From Desulfobacca acetoxidans DSM 11109 (lineage in GTDB: Bacteria; Desulfobacterota; Desulfobaccia; Desulfobaccales; Desulfobaccaceae), in assembly GCF_000195295.1 (NCBI RefSeq), contig NC_015388.1:248001-312000 (forward strand): a DNA stretch of 64,000 nucleotides, in the 5' to 3' direction. The position numbers and the translations under genes were made by a program. Below, one piece after another: positions 36,521 through 45,249 of the stretch; position 1 is the first letter of the stretch; every line of letters starts with the position of its first letter. Below the pieces are notes generated by a model. That model saw nothing but the letters and a program-made list of their open reading frames with translations, was not told the DNA's origin and ran no database searches.

Positions 36521-38381
36521 TGGCGCCGCCGCCGATGCTTTGGGCCAGGATGGCCGCAGCGTTATGGCCGCTGGTGGTGATTTCAGCCCCTGAATCCAGG
36601 GAGACTGTGTTGGCATTGCCGCCTGACCCTCCCGTTCCCCCGAGACCCATGCTAAAAGAAAATTTGCCGATGCTGGCAGCAACGTCAAAACCGCCGGTGC
36701 CACCTCCTCCGCCGACGCTCTGGGCCAGGAGGCCGGAGGAATTATTGCCACTGGTTTTAATGGTGTTGCCCGCCTGGGATACCACATTAACCGTTCCGCC
36801 GTCACCGCCGCTGCCGCCTTTACCGCCGATGGCCACCGCCGCCGAGAGGCCGTCACTGCCAGCCGCGGCCACGCTGAAGCCGCCGTTGCCGCCGCCGCCC
36901 CCCAGGCTTTGAGCCAGGATGGCGCTGGCGTTGTCTTCCGAACTCGAGAGAGCACCAGTGCTCTTGACGATCACCACCCCACCATCGCCACCGCCGCCGC
37001 CCTTGCCGCCGATGGCGACTGCTCCGACAGCAAGACTGCCGTCACCGCCGCCGCCGCCCACGCTCTGGGCCAAAATGGCATTAGCAGTGGCGTTAATATA
37101 TCCTTCATTGGTTACCTCAACCTTGCCCCCGCGACTGGTGGAACTGCTGTCGCCGCCGATGGCCACCAACCCGGCCACCAGACTGGCGCTGCCGCCGCCG
37201 CCGCCGATGCTCTGGGCGTAAATGCCATGGGAACTGGCTCCCAGGGCATCCAGCCCGCCGCCGCTGACTAAATTCATGACGGTCACATCGCCGCCATAAC
37301 CGCCGGCACTGCCCTGGCCCCCCAACGCCACCAGACCGTAGCCGGACCCGGCGCTGCCGCCGCCGCCGGCGCCCTGGGCCCGGATGGCATCGGAGCCTTT
37401 GCCCTTGGTGCTGATACTTGCCTGATTGATCACCCCCACGTAGTAGCCATCGCCGCCGCTGCCCCCTTCCCCGGCGAAGCCGCCGATGCTCTGGGCCAAG
37501 ATGCCATGGGCCTCATCTCCCGCCGTCTGGATGGTTTGATAGTTGCCCACCGCGACCTGACCGCCGCGGCCGGCGCTATTGCCGCAACCGCCCTCACCCC
37601 AGAGGCCGCCGCCGCTGCCTCCGGCTCCGCCATGACCTCCCAAACTTTGAGCAAAAATGCCATGCGCCCCCGCCCCCGAGATAGTGATGCGGCCATTGTC
37701 CTTGTTTTGGATATCGACATCACCGGCAATGCCGCCAGACCCACCGTTGCCGCCTTCGGCATAAATAGCAAAAGCGTCGCCCCCGCTGCCGCCATCGCCG
37801 GCGCGACTCGTTCCGTACAATCCCATGGCCTTGGCACCACTGGTAGCGATGCTGTAGTAGTTTCGGATCCATACCGTTCCACCATTGGCGCCATTGCCGC
37901 CATTGCCACCATCGGCATACCATTCGGCGGTAGCAGAGCCGCCACCGCCGCCGTTGCCGCCGATGCTCTCCCCATAAACGCCGATGGCATCTTGCGCCTC
38001 AATGGGACCTGTCGACGACAGAATATTATTGGGGCTGACACTGCTTACCCGGGGGCCCGCGGCTCCGAGTCCGCCATTGCCTCCATGACACCACCACAAA
38101 CCTACACTATTCTCACCATGTTCACCTTCGGCGCCCTGTTGAATCTCCTGCACAATGGCCGGAATACTATCCGCCACAGCCAGCGAAGGCTGTCCACCCA
38201 AAGAAAACGCCAGTATTAAGGCAACTAAGTTCCAAAATCTAGTATGATGATGTTCTTCATCCCCACCCAGTCGACCTCGTTTCGATATTTCTTTTTCGGA
38301 TATAAAGGCTGGTGCTGCGGCCTTGACAGAATTTTTACTCGTAGGTTTTGGGCTATGAAGACATCGGGTGTTGCGGCGCAT
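36521..38381 (-). pseudogene. Truncated Gly-rich autotransporter paralogue
   Basis: The N-terminal 620 residues of a protein homologous to the giant autotransporter downstream. The start at ATG 38381 has GGGGAGA upstream. A long N-region leads to the hydrophobic segment WNLVALILAFSLGGQPSLA and a passenger with 10 copies of the AQS(V/I)GGGGG unit. The frame breaks off in AQSIGGGA and runs for about 28 foreign residues through transposase DNA to a stop at 36435. The beta-barrel is absent, so no surface display is expected. The matching starts (SSVSPNNILSS and SSVSPDGFLSS) show that the two genes arose by tandem duplication. Confidence 0.85.
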
Positions 38382-38709
38382 GTTCTCTCCCCAAAAGTGT
38401 GATTGAACTGATTGATCCGGTACCACATACCTCTAGATTTCGATCTCAAGGGTTTCCGGCTGTTCTTGAACGGGGGCTCACAGCAACCGAGAGCTAATAA
38501 TTACCTGGTAACGGCGTGGTTTCACTTCCTGGCCGACCAGGCTTTCAGGCGGCGACCCGAAAACAGCGCACCCTCTCCGGCCACCGCAAGCGAAACAGAT
38601 AACGGCGGCTCGATCTCCAGGTGACACAATGTTGTTCGAATTTCAGTATAACTGCGGGAAGGTCTTCGATTTCTATCAGTTGTTTCAAGACCCCTCATTT
38701 CACTAAGGT

Positions 38710-38779
38710 GTCATGCTGAGTGCTGCGAAGATTCTCACGTTTTTAAAGACTTGAGACTGTTCGGTGTGCTCAGGGCGAC
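38710..38779. repeat. Palindromic dispersed element with GTCATGCTGAG / CTCAGGGCGAC ends
   Basis: The left end GTCATGCTGAG (38710-38720) pairs imperfectly with the right end CTCAGGGCGAC (38769-38779), and the inner GCGAAGATTCTC and GACTGTTCGG segments lie between. This arrangement resembles palindromic repeats seen in many bacterial genomes. Only one copy occurs in this window, so the family label comes from memory of the pattern. Confidence 0.45.
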
Positions 38780-38995
38780 AGATAAAATCGGTTTTGAAAT
38801 AACTGATAGTTTTGCTTATACGCCATTCTTTGTAAAAGGTCAAACAGTTATTACAAATAATCAGGTTTCACCAGCATACTTGTGTTTATGAGACAATATG
38901 TATAGCAGATCGATCCGAACGTTTATTGTGAGACCAGGACACATTCTAATCCGGATAATTTGTTTGAATAAAAACAGCCCTGTGGAACAGGCTTT

Positions 38996-39025
38996 CCGGC
39001 TTGAGTAAAAAAACAGCCGGTTTTT
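38996..39025 (+). terminator. Intrinsic-terminator-like hairpin with no upstream gene
   Basis: CCGGCT (38996-39001) and AGCCGG (39015-39020) form a 6-bp stem with a 13-nt A-rich loop, followed by TTTTT (39021-39025). Another small stem (AGCC/CTGT with ACAGGCT, about 38976-38993) lies just before it. No plus-strand gene ends here, so it may end an unannotated RNA or be inert. Confidence 0.4.
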
Positions 39026-39115
39026 CCGATCAGATTTGTTGCCATAAACTTCCAGTTCCAAGAAGCAGGTAGATTATGTATTATGATATATTTATCGTAT
39101 TCAAAAGGGACAGGG

Positions 39116-39370
39116 ACTTATGAAAAAACGGCCTTATATAAAAACAGTGAGCCGTGAGCCGTGAGCAGCAAAAACTTTATTGTGAGCAGCCGCCACGATT
39201 CTGTTTTTATGCTTCGTTGTGTTCGGCAGAACATGAGCACTTATATAAAAACAGGTTTTAGGTAAGTGGTAAAAGGTAAGAGGTAATGACTCCTGGCAAT
39301 CCGTTGGAAGTCGACTGTTTTTATGCTTCGTTGTGTTCGGGAGAACATGTGAACTTATGAAAAAACGGCC
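39116..39370 (+). repeat. Duplicated module upstream of the beta-helix gene
   Basis: ACTTATGAAAAAACGGCC occurs at 39116-39133 and again at 39353-39370, where it is the start of the coding sequence. A 26-bp stretch is perfectly repeated at 39201-39226 and 39315-39340. TTATATAAAAACAG occurs at 39134-39147 and 39241-39254, and its inverse CTGTTTTTAT at 39201 and 39315. Between these shared parts lie two unrelated inserts, each with its own short tandem repeat: GTGAGCC units near 39149, and GGTAAG/GGTAAA units near 39262. Confidence 0.8.
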
Positions 39371-41573
39371 TAGAAAAAGTATGCTAGGTATTTTGGGGGT
39401 ATTCCTGCCGGCTTTTTTAGGATTGAACTTTCCTGCCACGGCCAAATCCGATCTAGCGATCATTGAACAGAGAGCAAACCACTCAAGCGGCAGCCAACAA
39501 ATAAGGACAGCCTATCAACCGGGCGGAAATCAAACCCACCCCATCACCTGCCGCAATGGTGACGCCGTGGTGGAATTCAGGCATACTTCCTCAAGCGTCT
39601 CGGAAAATCCGGGTACTGCCGTAGTTGAGGTCAAACTAACGCATCCGGTCGACAAAACGGTGACCATCGAATACGCTGCGGCTGGCGGCACCGCGAGCCG
39701 TATTGCCGAAGGCACAGGAAAGGACTATGATCTACCGGCTGGCACCCTGGTTTTTGAACCGGGGGAAACCACTAAAACTATTCCACTGACTATTATCCAT
39801 GACGAGGTCAATGAACTGGACGAGACGGTGGAAATTGTCCTTAATAATCCTAAGAACGCTGCTTTGAGCGGGAAAAAGACCCACACCCTGACGATTCTCG
39901 ATGCTAACCGAAAAGTTTTGGCCAATGTCAAAGATTATGGGGCCAAGGGGGATGGGATCGCAATAGATAAGCATGCCGTACAATTAGCTATTGATAAAGT
40001 GAAGAATGAGGGAGGAGGTTGTGTTTTCTTTCCTAAAGGTGTCTATTTAGTTTACAACTTGAGAATTATTCCTGGTATAACTTTTGTGGGGGAAGGCCGT
40101 ACAAATACAATTGTCAAACGTCCTGACCATATGGAGATATTAGAAGGTTCAAAATATACGTCAAATACAATGTTTAATTCATATGAAAGTGGATATCAGT
40201 ATTCTGCTGATATAGATTCTGAGCCGATAATATTTAAAAATATAACGATTGATGGCAATAGTAATAATCAACCATTATGTAATAATTATTCACAGGAGCA
40301 CGCATTTACGATTTATTTAAGAGCCGATAGTAAGCGACGTGGCAGGATTAATTTTATTATAGAAGATTGCGATATTATTGATACAGTAACAGATGGAATT
40401 ACAATTGATAGGAATGTAAAAGCTACTATATATAATTGTATTTTCCGTAACTGTTTTCGAGGATCGATTACCTGGAATGGCGGTTATACTGACACCTATA
40501 TCAAGAATGTTGATTGTTATGGGGTGCAGGCTGATTTCAGGGATAGAAATAATCCCTTAGGGTGGTATGTTCCGGCTATATCAGCCTTTCATATGGAAAT
40601 GAGTAGAAAGGCCTTAGGTTATGACGGGAGTGGAGAAGGCAACCTGCAAAGGGTTAAGGCCTTGAAGGTGAACTTGAGCGCCGGAGGATTCTGGATCACC
40701 GCCTCCTACGGTTCTCGTATAAAATTTTACGGCGACAGTCTAACGATAAACGGCTCTTTTCATGCCCAAGGTCCGGCCTGCGAGCTTGAATTGAAAAATT
40801 CGAACATACATAATCTTAACCGAAGATTTTATGAATCATACATTAACAATACCGGGATTTTCAAATTTAGTAGGTGTAATTTTCTCGGACAGGCTACTTC
40901 ATTGTCTCAGAAAGAGTTGTGCATATTTAAAATATTGCCTTGGCCGGGAGTAAACGGAGTGTTCACTTTTGACAATTGTATTTTTAGGGGGGATGCTACC
41001 TTAGCCGGTTTTTCAGGACCGAAAAAAGGTATTATCATAGGAGGGACAAAAGTTTCAGCCTCAAACAGCTTAAATTTTTTAAATAATTGTAAAGTATCTT
41101 CAAAATATCTAGATTATGCAATCTATGGGGGGGATATCTATCATCCTGCCATCAGTCATGTTCGATTAATCGATTTTGAGGCCGAAATAAATTCCAAGGG
41201 TTATCTGTTGGGTTTAAATTCAAATACTAATCAGACTGATGAAGCCAATGATATCGGTTTAGATAATGTTACATTTAATTGTCGCTATCTTGCGTGGAAT
41301 TACCCAAACAGGCATGACAAACTTTGTAACAAGAATATGATTATGAAGTGTAATAACAATTATATATCCGCCGGAAATGATTTTGCTGCGGTTAATTTTT
41401 CCGGCTCAAGGATAATTCAAGGTAGTATCTTGGGACCGAATACGCCAGGTATTATCGGTGATATTTTTAAAACGGGTAATTGTCAATATCTCTGCACTGG
41501 TACAGGTTTTTATTCTAATCAATTAAACAGGCAAATTCGTGCTGTTTGGGTTAAAGATAAGGAAGGGAGATAA
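39357..41573 (+). CDS. Secreted Calx-beta / pectate-lyase-superfamily beta-helix protein
   Basis: A 738-residue exported protein that may bind or cleave polysaccharide. ATG 39357 gives a signal peptide (MKKRPRKSMLGILGVFLPAF, cleavage after PATA); the GTG at 39333 would add residues in front of it. A Calx-beta domain spans about 65-180 (SVSENPGTAVVEVKLTHPV, VNELDETVEIVLNNP). The right-handed beta-helix begins with NVKDYGAKGDG at about 190 and continues to near the C-terminus, as in pectate-lyase-like and GH55-type folds. No catalytic residues can be assigned by eye. Base composition falls sharply after about 40,000, within the gene. It lies convergent to the exopolysaccharide operon and may act on its product. 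Confidence 0.8.
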   Translation: MKKRPRKSMLGILGVFLPAFLGLNFPATAKSDLAIIEQRANHSSGSQQIRTAYQPGGNQTHPITCRNGDAVVEFRHTSSSVSENPGTAVVEVKLTHPVDKTVTIEYAAAGGTASRIAEGTGKDYDLPAGTLVFEPGETTKTIPLTIIHDEVNELDETVEIVLNNPKNAALSGKKTHTLTILDANRKVLANVKDYGAKGDGIAIDKHAVQLAIDKVKNEGGGCVFFPKGVYLVYNLRIIPGITFVGEGRTNTIVKRPDHMEILEGSKYTSNTMFNSYESGYQYSADIDSEPIIFKNITIDGNSNNQPLCNNYSQEHAFTIYLRADSKRRGRINFIIEDCDIIDTVTDGITIDRNVKATIYNCIFRNCFRGSITWNGGYTDTYIKNVDCYGVQADFRDRNNPLGWYVPAISAFHMEMSRKALGYDGSGEGNLQRVKALKVNLSAGGFWITASYGSRIKFYGDSLTINGSFHAQGPACELELKNSNIHNLNRRFYESYINNTGIFKFSRCNFLGQATSLSQKELCIFKILPWPGVNGVFTFDNCIFRGDATLAGFSGPKKGIIIGGTKVSASNSLNFLNNCKVSSKYLDYAIYGGDIYHPAISHVRLIDFEAEINSKGYLLGLNSNTNQTDEANDIGLDNVTFNCRYLAWNYPNRHDKLCNKNMIMKCNNNYISAGNDFAAVNFSGSRIIQGSILGPNTPGIIGDIFKTGNCQYLCTGTGFYSNQLNRQIRAVWVKDKEGR

Positions 41574-41616
41574 GGAAAGAAAAAGAATCAGAAGATGAGT
41601 ACAAATGGCATGATCA

Positions 41617-41759
41617 CATGGCGTAACACTTCAGTTGCTTGGGTCGAATACAAGATTCGCCCCTACAGACGGGTCTGTCGATGCTGTGGTGCTGTAGGGT
41701 GGGCACCGCCAACCATGTTCCTGATCTATTATCTCAGATAGCTGAAGTATTACCACATG
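41617..41759. repeat. MITE-like element with 20-bp imperfect inverted ends
   Basis: The ends at 41617-41636 (starts CATGGCGTAACACTTCAG) and 41740-41759 (reverse complement starts CATGTGGTAATACTTCAG) match at 16 of 20 bases. Inside, 41641-41663 holds the palindrome GGGTCGAAT/ATTCGCCCC of family 2. The element fills the gap between the convergent beta-helix and methyltransferase genes. A related piece in reverse orientation occurs at 45158-45218. Confidence 0.6.
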
Positions 41760-41772
41760 GCTAATAACAGCC

Positions 41773-42705
41773 TCACTTTATTTTTGAAACGATCCAACCC
41801 CTAATGATTAACAGATCTTCTTTGGGGTAAGCAGTAAATTTATTATTCAATTTGATTTTATCAATATCAGCAATATTCCCTTTCATAATTTCGGTGCTGA
41901 GAATATTCCACCCGGTTTTATTATGTATATTTGAGTAATCAGACATTCTCAACCGATTCTGATAATGAAGTGAATTGTTATATATTTTCCAATAGTTGTC
42001 AGAGTATTGCAGAAAGTTGAACGGCGCAATATTTTTATCAGTCAGCGAATAATGATCTATCATATTAATATTATGAATCATAATGCTCGTGTCACTTGCC
42101 ATATTTCTCAATGTATTAAAGATATCAGATATAACCTGGAGCGGAATATGTTGTAAAACGTCGTTGCTCACGATTAAATCAACTCTGCCGAGTGATCCCG
42201 CCCACCGGCAGACATCGGCAATGACAACCTTAATATTCAATCGTTGCAGCAACTGCCTTGGATCGGTAACATTTTTTTGCATCGCTAAGCTCTGCAGTCT
42301 CGCAATTCGGGTCTCATCTTTTATGGGTAGAAGTTTACTTAACTGCCCTCGTTCAGCCCAGTCAGAAAAGAAAACCAATACTTCTTTTAGAGATTCAGGA
42401 CGCAGGTGATTGACGATATCGATAGTGAAGATTTCCTCAGCTCCACAGAGATACAAACCTATGGGAATGATCGGATGCCAACCGGTACCAAGTTCAAGCA
42501 CATTAAAAGATTTTCGCGGCTGTTTGCCGTATTTCCCATAATCATGATAAAAGTGCTGGCATTCGGTCAATTTGCGAGCAAAATACGCTTCCTGTAAATT
42601 AAGTCCTTTGGTAACATATCTTTGACAATAATAGTTAATCGATTCGCTGTAGGGTAGGTAAGAAATAACTTTTTGCAGAAATGCTTTGATTATCCAGGTA
42701 GGCAT
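41773..42705 (-). CDS. SAM-dependent methyltransferase of the polysaccharide locus
   Basis: A 310-residue class I methyltransferase. Motif I is FNVLELGTGWHP (about 67-78), followed by the acidic EEIFTIDIVNHL, and DLIVSNDVLQHIP marks motifs II-III. I start at ATG 42705; the TTG at 42708 is also possible. The distal position in the locus, after the deacetylase, suggests it modifies a sugar of the exported polymer, but a lipid or protein acceptor cannot be excluded. The codons are AT-rich relative to neighbouring regions. It ends the operon, 7 nt after the upstream stop. Confidence 0.75.
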   Translation of the reverse strand: MPTWIIKAFLQKVISYLPYSESINYYCQRYVTKGLNLQEAYFARKLTECQHFYHDYGKYGKQPRKSFNVLELGTGWHPIIPIGLYLCGAEEIFTIDIVNHLRPESLKEVLVFFSDWAERGQLSKLLPIKDETRIARLQSLAMQKNVTDPRQLLQRLNIKVVIADVCRWAGSLGRVDLIVSNDVLQHIPLQVISDIFNTLRNMASDTSIMIHNINMIDHYSLTDKNIAPFNFLQYSDNYWKIYNNSLHYQNRLRMSDYSNIHNKTGWNILSTEIMKGNIADIDKIKLNNKFTAYPKEDLLIIRGWIVSKIK

Positions 42706-42711
42706 CAACTC

Positions 42712-43707
42712 TTAGGCCTCGCCGTTAATGACGCGTTGACTTATTTCGTTCATATTGAGACTTTCCATGCCGTATTCAGATTTTAATATATTATAATGTT
42801 GTAAGATATTATCTAATATGATGAGATTCTGTTCAGTATGTTGGCCAAAATTGTGAGGGTGCCACCATAAATGGTAAATTAAGCTATTTTTAGCCGCATA
42901 TGTCATGTCTGATAGTATACGATGTATTTTCATTGCCAAGAGCCAGCTCGGTTCTTTGGCATAAGGCTTAAGTAATCTGCTGGCTGGTATAGCAATAGGG
43001 TATTTATTGGGTTCATAAGTCATAAAGTTTGAATTATACCCTGTGATATTAATATAATTATCTAACAACCTTATTCCCCTAATAAGCAATGAATCACTGT
43101 TCGTATCCCTTTCCAGGTAAATCCAATTATCTTGGTTCTGTCTATATGACATTATGCCGAATTCGGCACATATAGGAAGATAATTGGTATTTATCTGGTT
43201 TTTAGGAAATATAATGCTTTTGATCTGTATGTCATATTTTCTGGCGATATTCATGGCCACTGCCAGATCGTCCCGAAACATATCACTATCCTGGCTTTCT
43301 TCCAGACAATAGTAATGGGACAAGGTATGGGTCCCAATCTCCTGGTGATTAGTTGAGGCAATTTGTTTAATCAAAGATGGGGCAAAATGAAAAGGGTCTT
43401 CTTTTTCGTTACAACCAATATTAGTGATATTGCGATATGAAGATAAACGATAATTTTTGTATTGGGGTATTCTATTAGGAAGGCTATTAAGAAGTTCATC
43501 TTTTGTTTCAAAAAATAAAAACCCTACAGTTGCCCAGGTAGCATGAATATCATTTTCGATAAAAATATTTAAGATTTTGGGGATGGCGGAGCGGGTATTC
43601 AAGAGAATATTTTTACTTTCTTCCAGGGATAGTCGATGTTGTACCCCCCAATATAATTCGAAATCTAATGATATAATAAAACAACTTTTTTTTAACTTAA
43701 TATCCAT
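42712..43707 (-). CDS. Polysaccharide deacetylase (NodB-type)
   Basis: A 331-residue protein with a carbohydrate esterase 4 (NodB) fold that probably removes N-acetyl groups from a polysaccharide or precursor. Motif 1 is FIISLDFELYWG (about 10-21, with catalytic Asp15 and Asp/Glu pair), motif 2 is GTHTLSHYYC (metal His residues) and motif 3 is IIFPKNQIN. A LIYHLWWHPHNFG block late in the protein supplies the last His. No signal peptide is evident, so it may act in the cytoplasm on lipid-linked sugar. It lies 15 nt from the wzy gene and is AT-rich like it. Confidence 0.82.
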   Translation of the reverse strand: MDIKLKKSCFIISLDFELYWGVQHRLSLEESKNILLNTRSAIPKILNIFIENDIHATWATVGFLFFETKDELLNSLPNRIPQYKNYRLSSYRNITNIGCNEKEDPFHFAPSLIKQIASTNHQEIGTHTLSHYYCLEESQDSDMFRDDLAVAMNIARKYDIQIKSIIFPKNQINTNYLPICAEFGIMSYRQNQDNWIYLERDTNSDSLLIRGIRLLDNYINITGYNSNFMTYEPNKYPIAIPASRLLKPYAKEPSWLLAMKIHRILSDMTYAAKNSLIYHLWWHPHNFGQHTEQNLIILDNILQHYNILKSEYGMESLNMNEISQRVINGEA

Positions 43708-43722
43708 TTTTATCTCAATTAC

Positions 43723-44964
43723 TTATGATTTATTTTGAGATTCTAATTTCGATATATTACAGGTGACTGCTAAAATTAAAGATAATAATACCCAAAATGG
43801 CCTAAAACGTATGCCGTAGTGTGTCATATTATAAAATGATAGAGCAATATAAATAAATAGACTGTCTTTAAATGTTATAGAATACATTAACATCTTAATA
43901 ATCCATAAAAGAAACAGTGATATTCCAATAATTCCATAGTATTTTAATATTGCTCCAAAGGTATTATGGAATTCACCGGTAGCTATGCTGTTTTTTGATT
44001 TTATGACAAATTGTTTTCCACCTGTTTCATATCCTCCCAGACCTCCTGTGCCAAATATAAATTGGGGAGTTGTCATCCCTTTAAATTGTCCCGAGAATCT
44101 TTCCTGCAAGGCATAGGTCACTGCTCCGTCTTGATACTTACGTGTCTCTCTACCTTTTAATTGATTATCAATTAAGTCTGGTTTTATTAATAGCAAAGCA
44201 GTTGATAAGATTGAGATAATAATAATACTATAAAATATCTCTCTCCTTTTAATATTTTTAATTAACCAGATATCTAAAATAAATATTCCAAATATTGCAG
44301 ATCGTGATAGTGATAGTATAATTAATATATGTGCACTCAGTATAAATAATACATTTAAAATAATATATAATAAATTAAAATTTTTTTTCCTATTGCAGTA
44401 TTCGTAAAGCAAAATAGTAAAAGACATTACAATAAGGGCGTAATATCCAAGTTGGTTAGGATTATTAAAAGATAATGAGTTGCGAACACCCTCTTCATAA
44501 TTACCTTTGATTAAAAAGCACATAATAATTGATAATAATATGCCAATATAGATATATTTGAGATTATTATTATATATTAAATTATCAAATAATATAGTAT
44601 AAATGTAAAATATAACAATGCCTTGTAAAAATTGTGCAATTATAAAAAAATAATATCTATCAGGACTTATTAATGAATAACCTAAATTCACTAATATGGA
44701 CCATATAACAAATGGAATATAAAAATATATTGCTATCAATAATTTTGTATTTGATCCTTTTATATAGAATACCAATAGACAGGCGTTAATAAATATTGGT
44801 ATATCAACTAGCTGGAATCCGCCAGATGAAAAGGCATAAACCGGAAGCAATGCCATGGTTAGTAATACCATGATATTGAACACGAATTTATTATAATACT
44901 CTTCATTAATCGATATAGAGGAGTAATATTTTGACAAGATATTATGTCTGTGTTTCACTGCCAT
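43723..44964 (-). CDS. O-antigen polymerase/ligase-like membrane protein (Wzy-like)
   Basis: A 413-residue inner-membrane protein with about ten hydrophobic segments, predicted to join repeat units on their lipid carrier in the periplasm. A large periplasmic loop with GTGGLGGYETGGKQ and GEFHNTFGAILKYYG (about 320-365) matches the HxxxxxxxxxxG pattern of Wzy_C/WaaL proteins. The alternative is an O-antigen ligase; the company of a Wzx flippase and Wzz protein favours polymerase. It is very AT-rich, as usual for wzy genes, and lies upstream of the deacetylase in the same operon. Confidence 0.8.
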   Translation of the reverse strand: MAVKHRHNILSKYYSSISINEEYYNKFVFNIMVLLTMALLPVYAFSSGGFQLVDIPIFINACLLVFYIKGSNTKLLIAIYFYIPFVIWSILVNLGYSLISPDRYYFFIIAQFLQGIVIFYIYTILFDNLIYNNNLKYIYIGILLSIIMCFLIKGNYEEGVRNSLSFNNPNQLGYYALIVMSFTILLYEYCNRKKNFNLLYIILNVLFILSAHILIILSLSRSAIFGIFILDIWLIKNIKRREIFYSIIIISILSTALLLIKPDLIDNQLKGRETRKYQDGAVTYALQERFSGQFKGMTTPQFIFGTGGLGGYETGGKQFVIKSKNSIATGEFHNTFGAILKYYGIIGISLFLLWIIKMLMYSITFKDSLFIYIALSFYNMTHYGIRFRPFWVLLSLILAVTCNISKLESQNKS

Positions 44965-45010
44965 TTTTAAAACCGTAACAACTCAGCGTGTTGAGAAAAA
45001 GATGAAAAAC

Positions 45011-45084
45011 AACCCCACCCTAACCCTTCCCGTAAACGGGGAGGAAACTTTTCTCTCGTTTACGGGGGGATAAAGGGGTGGGGT
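45011..45084. repeat. Large imperfect inverted repeat, REP-like
   Basis: The left arm 45011-45038 and right arm 45057-45084 can pair. CCGTAAACG/CGTTTACGG is perfect over 9 bp and ACCCCACCC/GGGTGGGGT over 9 bp, with mismatches between. This pattern with CCCCACCC ends is common in bacterial intergenic DNA. It lies between wzy and the GT2 gene, without coding potential. Confidence 0.55.
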
Positions 45085-45157
45085 GTCGGACCATTCCAGA
45101 AGGCGGGATGCGCTCCGCTCTCCCGTCCTACAACAATGCACCACCGGTAGGCTCTTT

Positions 45158-45218
45158 CGTATGGGTGAATCTTGTATTCACCCCACTTGTATTAGCCCCA
45201 AACAACTGAAGTGTTACC
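45158..45218 (-). repeat. Reverse-oriented partial copy of the 41617 element
   Basis: CAACTGAAGTGTTAC (45203-45217) is the exact reverse complement of GTAACACTTCAGTTG at 41623-41637, and the palindrome GGGTGAAT/ATTCACCCC (45163-45184) matches that at 41641-41663 with a few changes. The two copies bracket wzy, the deacetylase and the methyltransferase in inverted orientation. Confidence 0.55.
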
Positions 45219-45249
45219 TATTTCATTCACCAAGTAATAATCATAAACA

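Larger units (their letters stand above)
38382..39356. other. Intergenic region, 975 nt, repeat-rich, no gene
   Basis: Divergent gap between the truncated autotransporter and the beta-helix protein. Short open frames at 38412-38624 (plus) and 38861-39061 (minus) have no supporting motif or ribosome-binding site. The region contains a GTCATGCTGAG-type palindromic repeat, a structured segment ending in a terminator-like hairpin, and the duplicated module listed separately. Confidence 0.6.

Noticed and set aside
38861-39061. Minus-strand 66-codon frame in the repeat-rich gap
   Set aside because: No motif or ribosome-binding site; it covers the terminator-like hairpin.
39116-39370. CRISPR-like array from the repeated blocks
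   Set aside because: Only two to three unequal copies, the inserts carry their own tandem repeats, and no cas genes are in the window.
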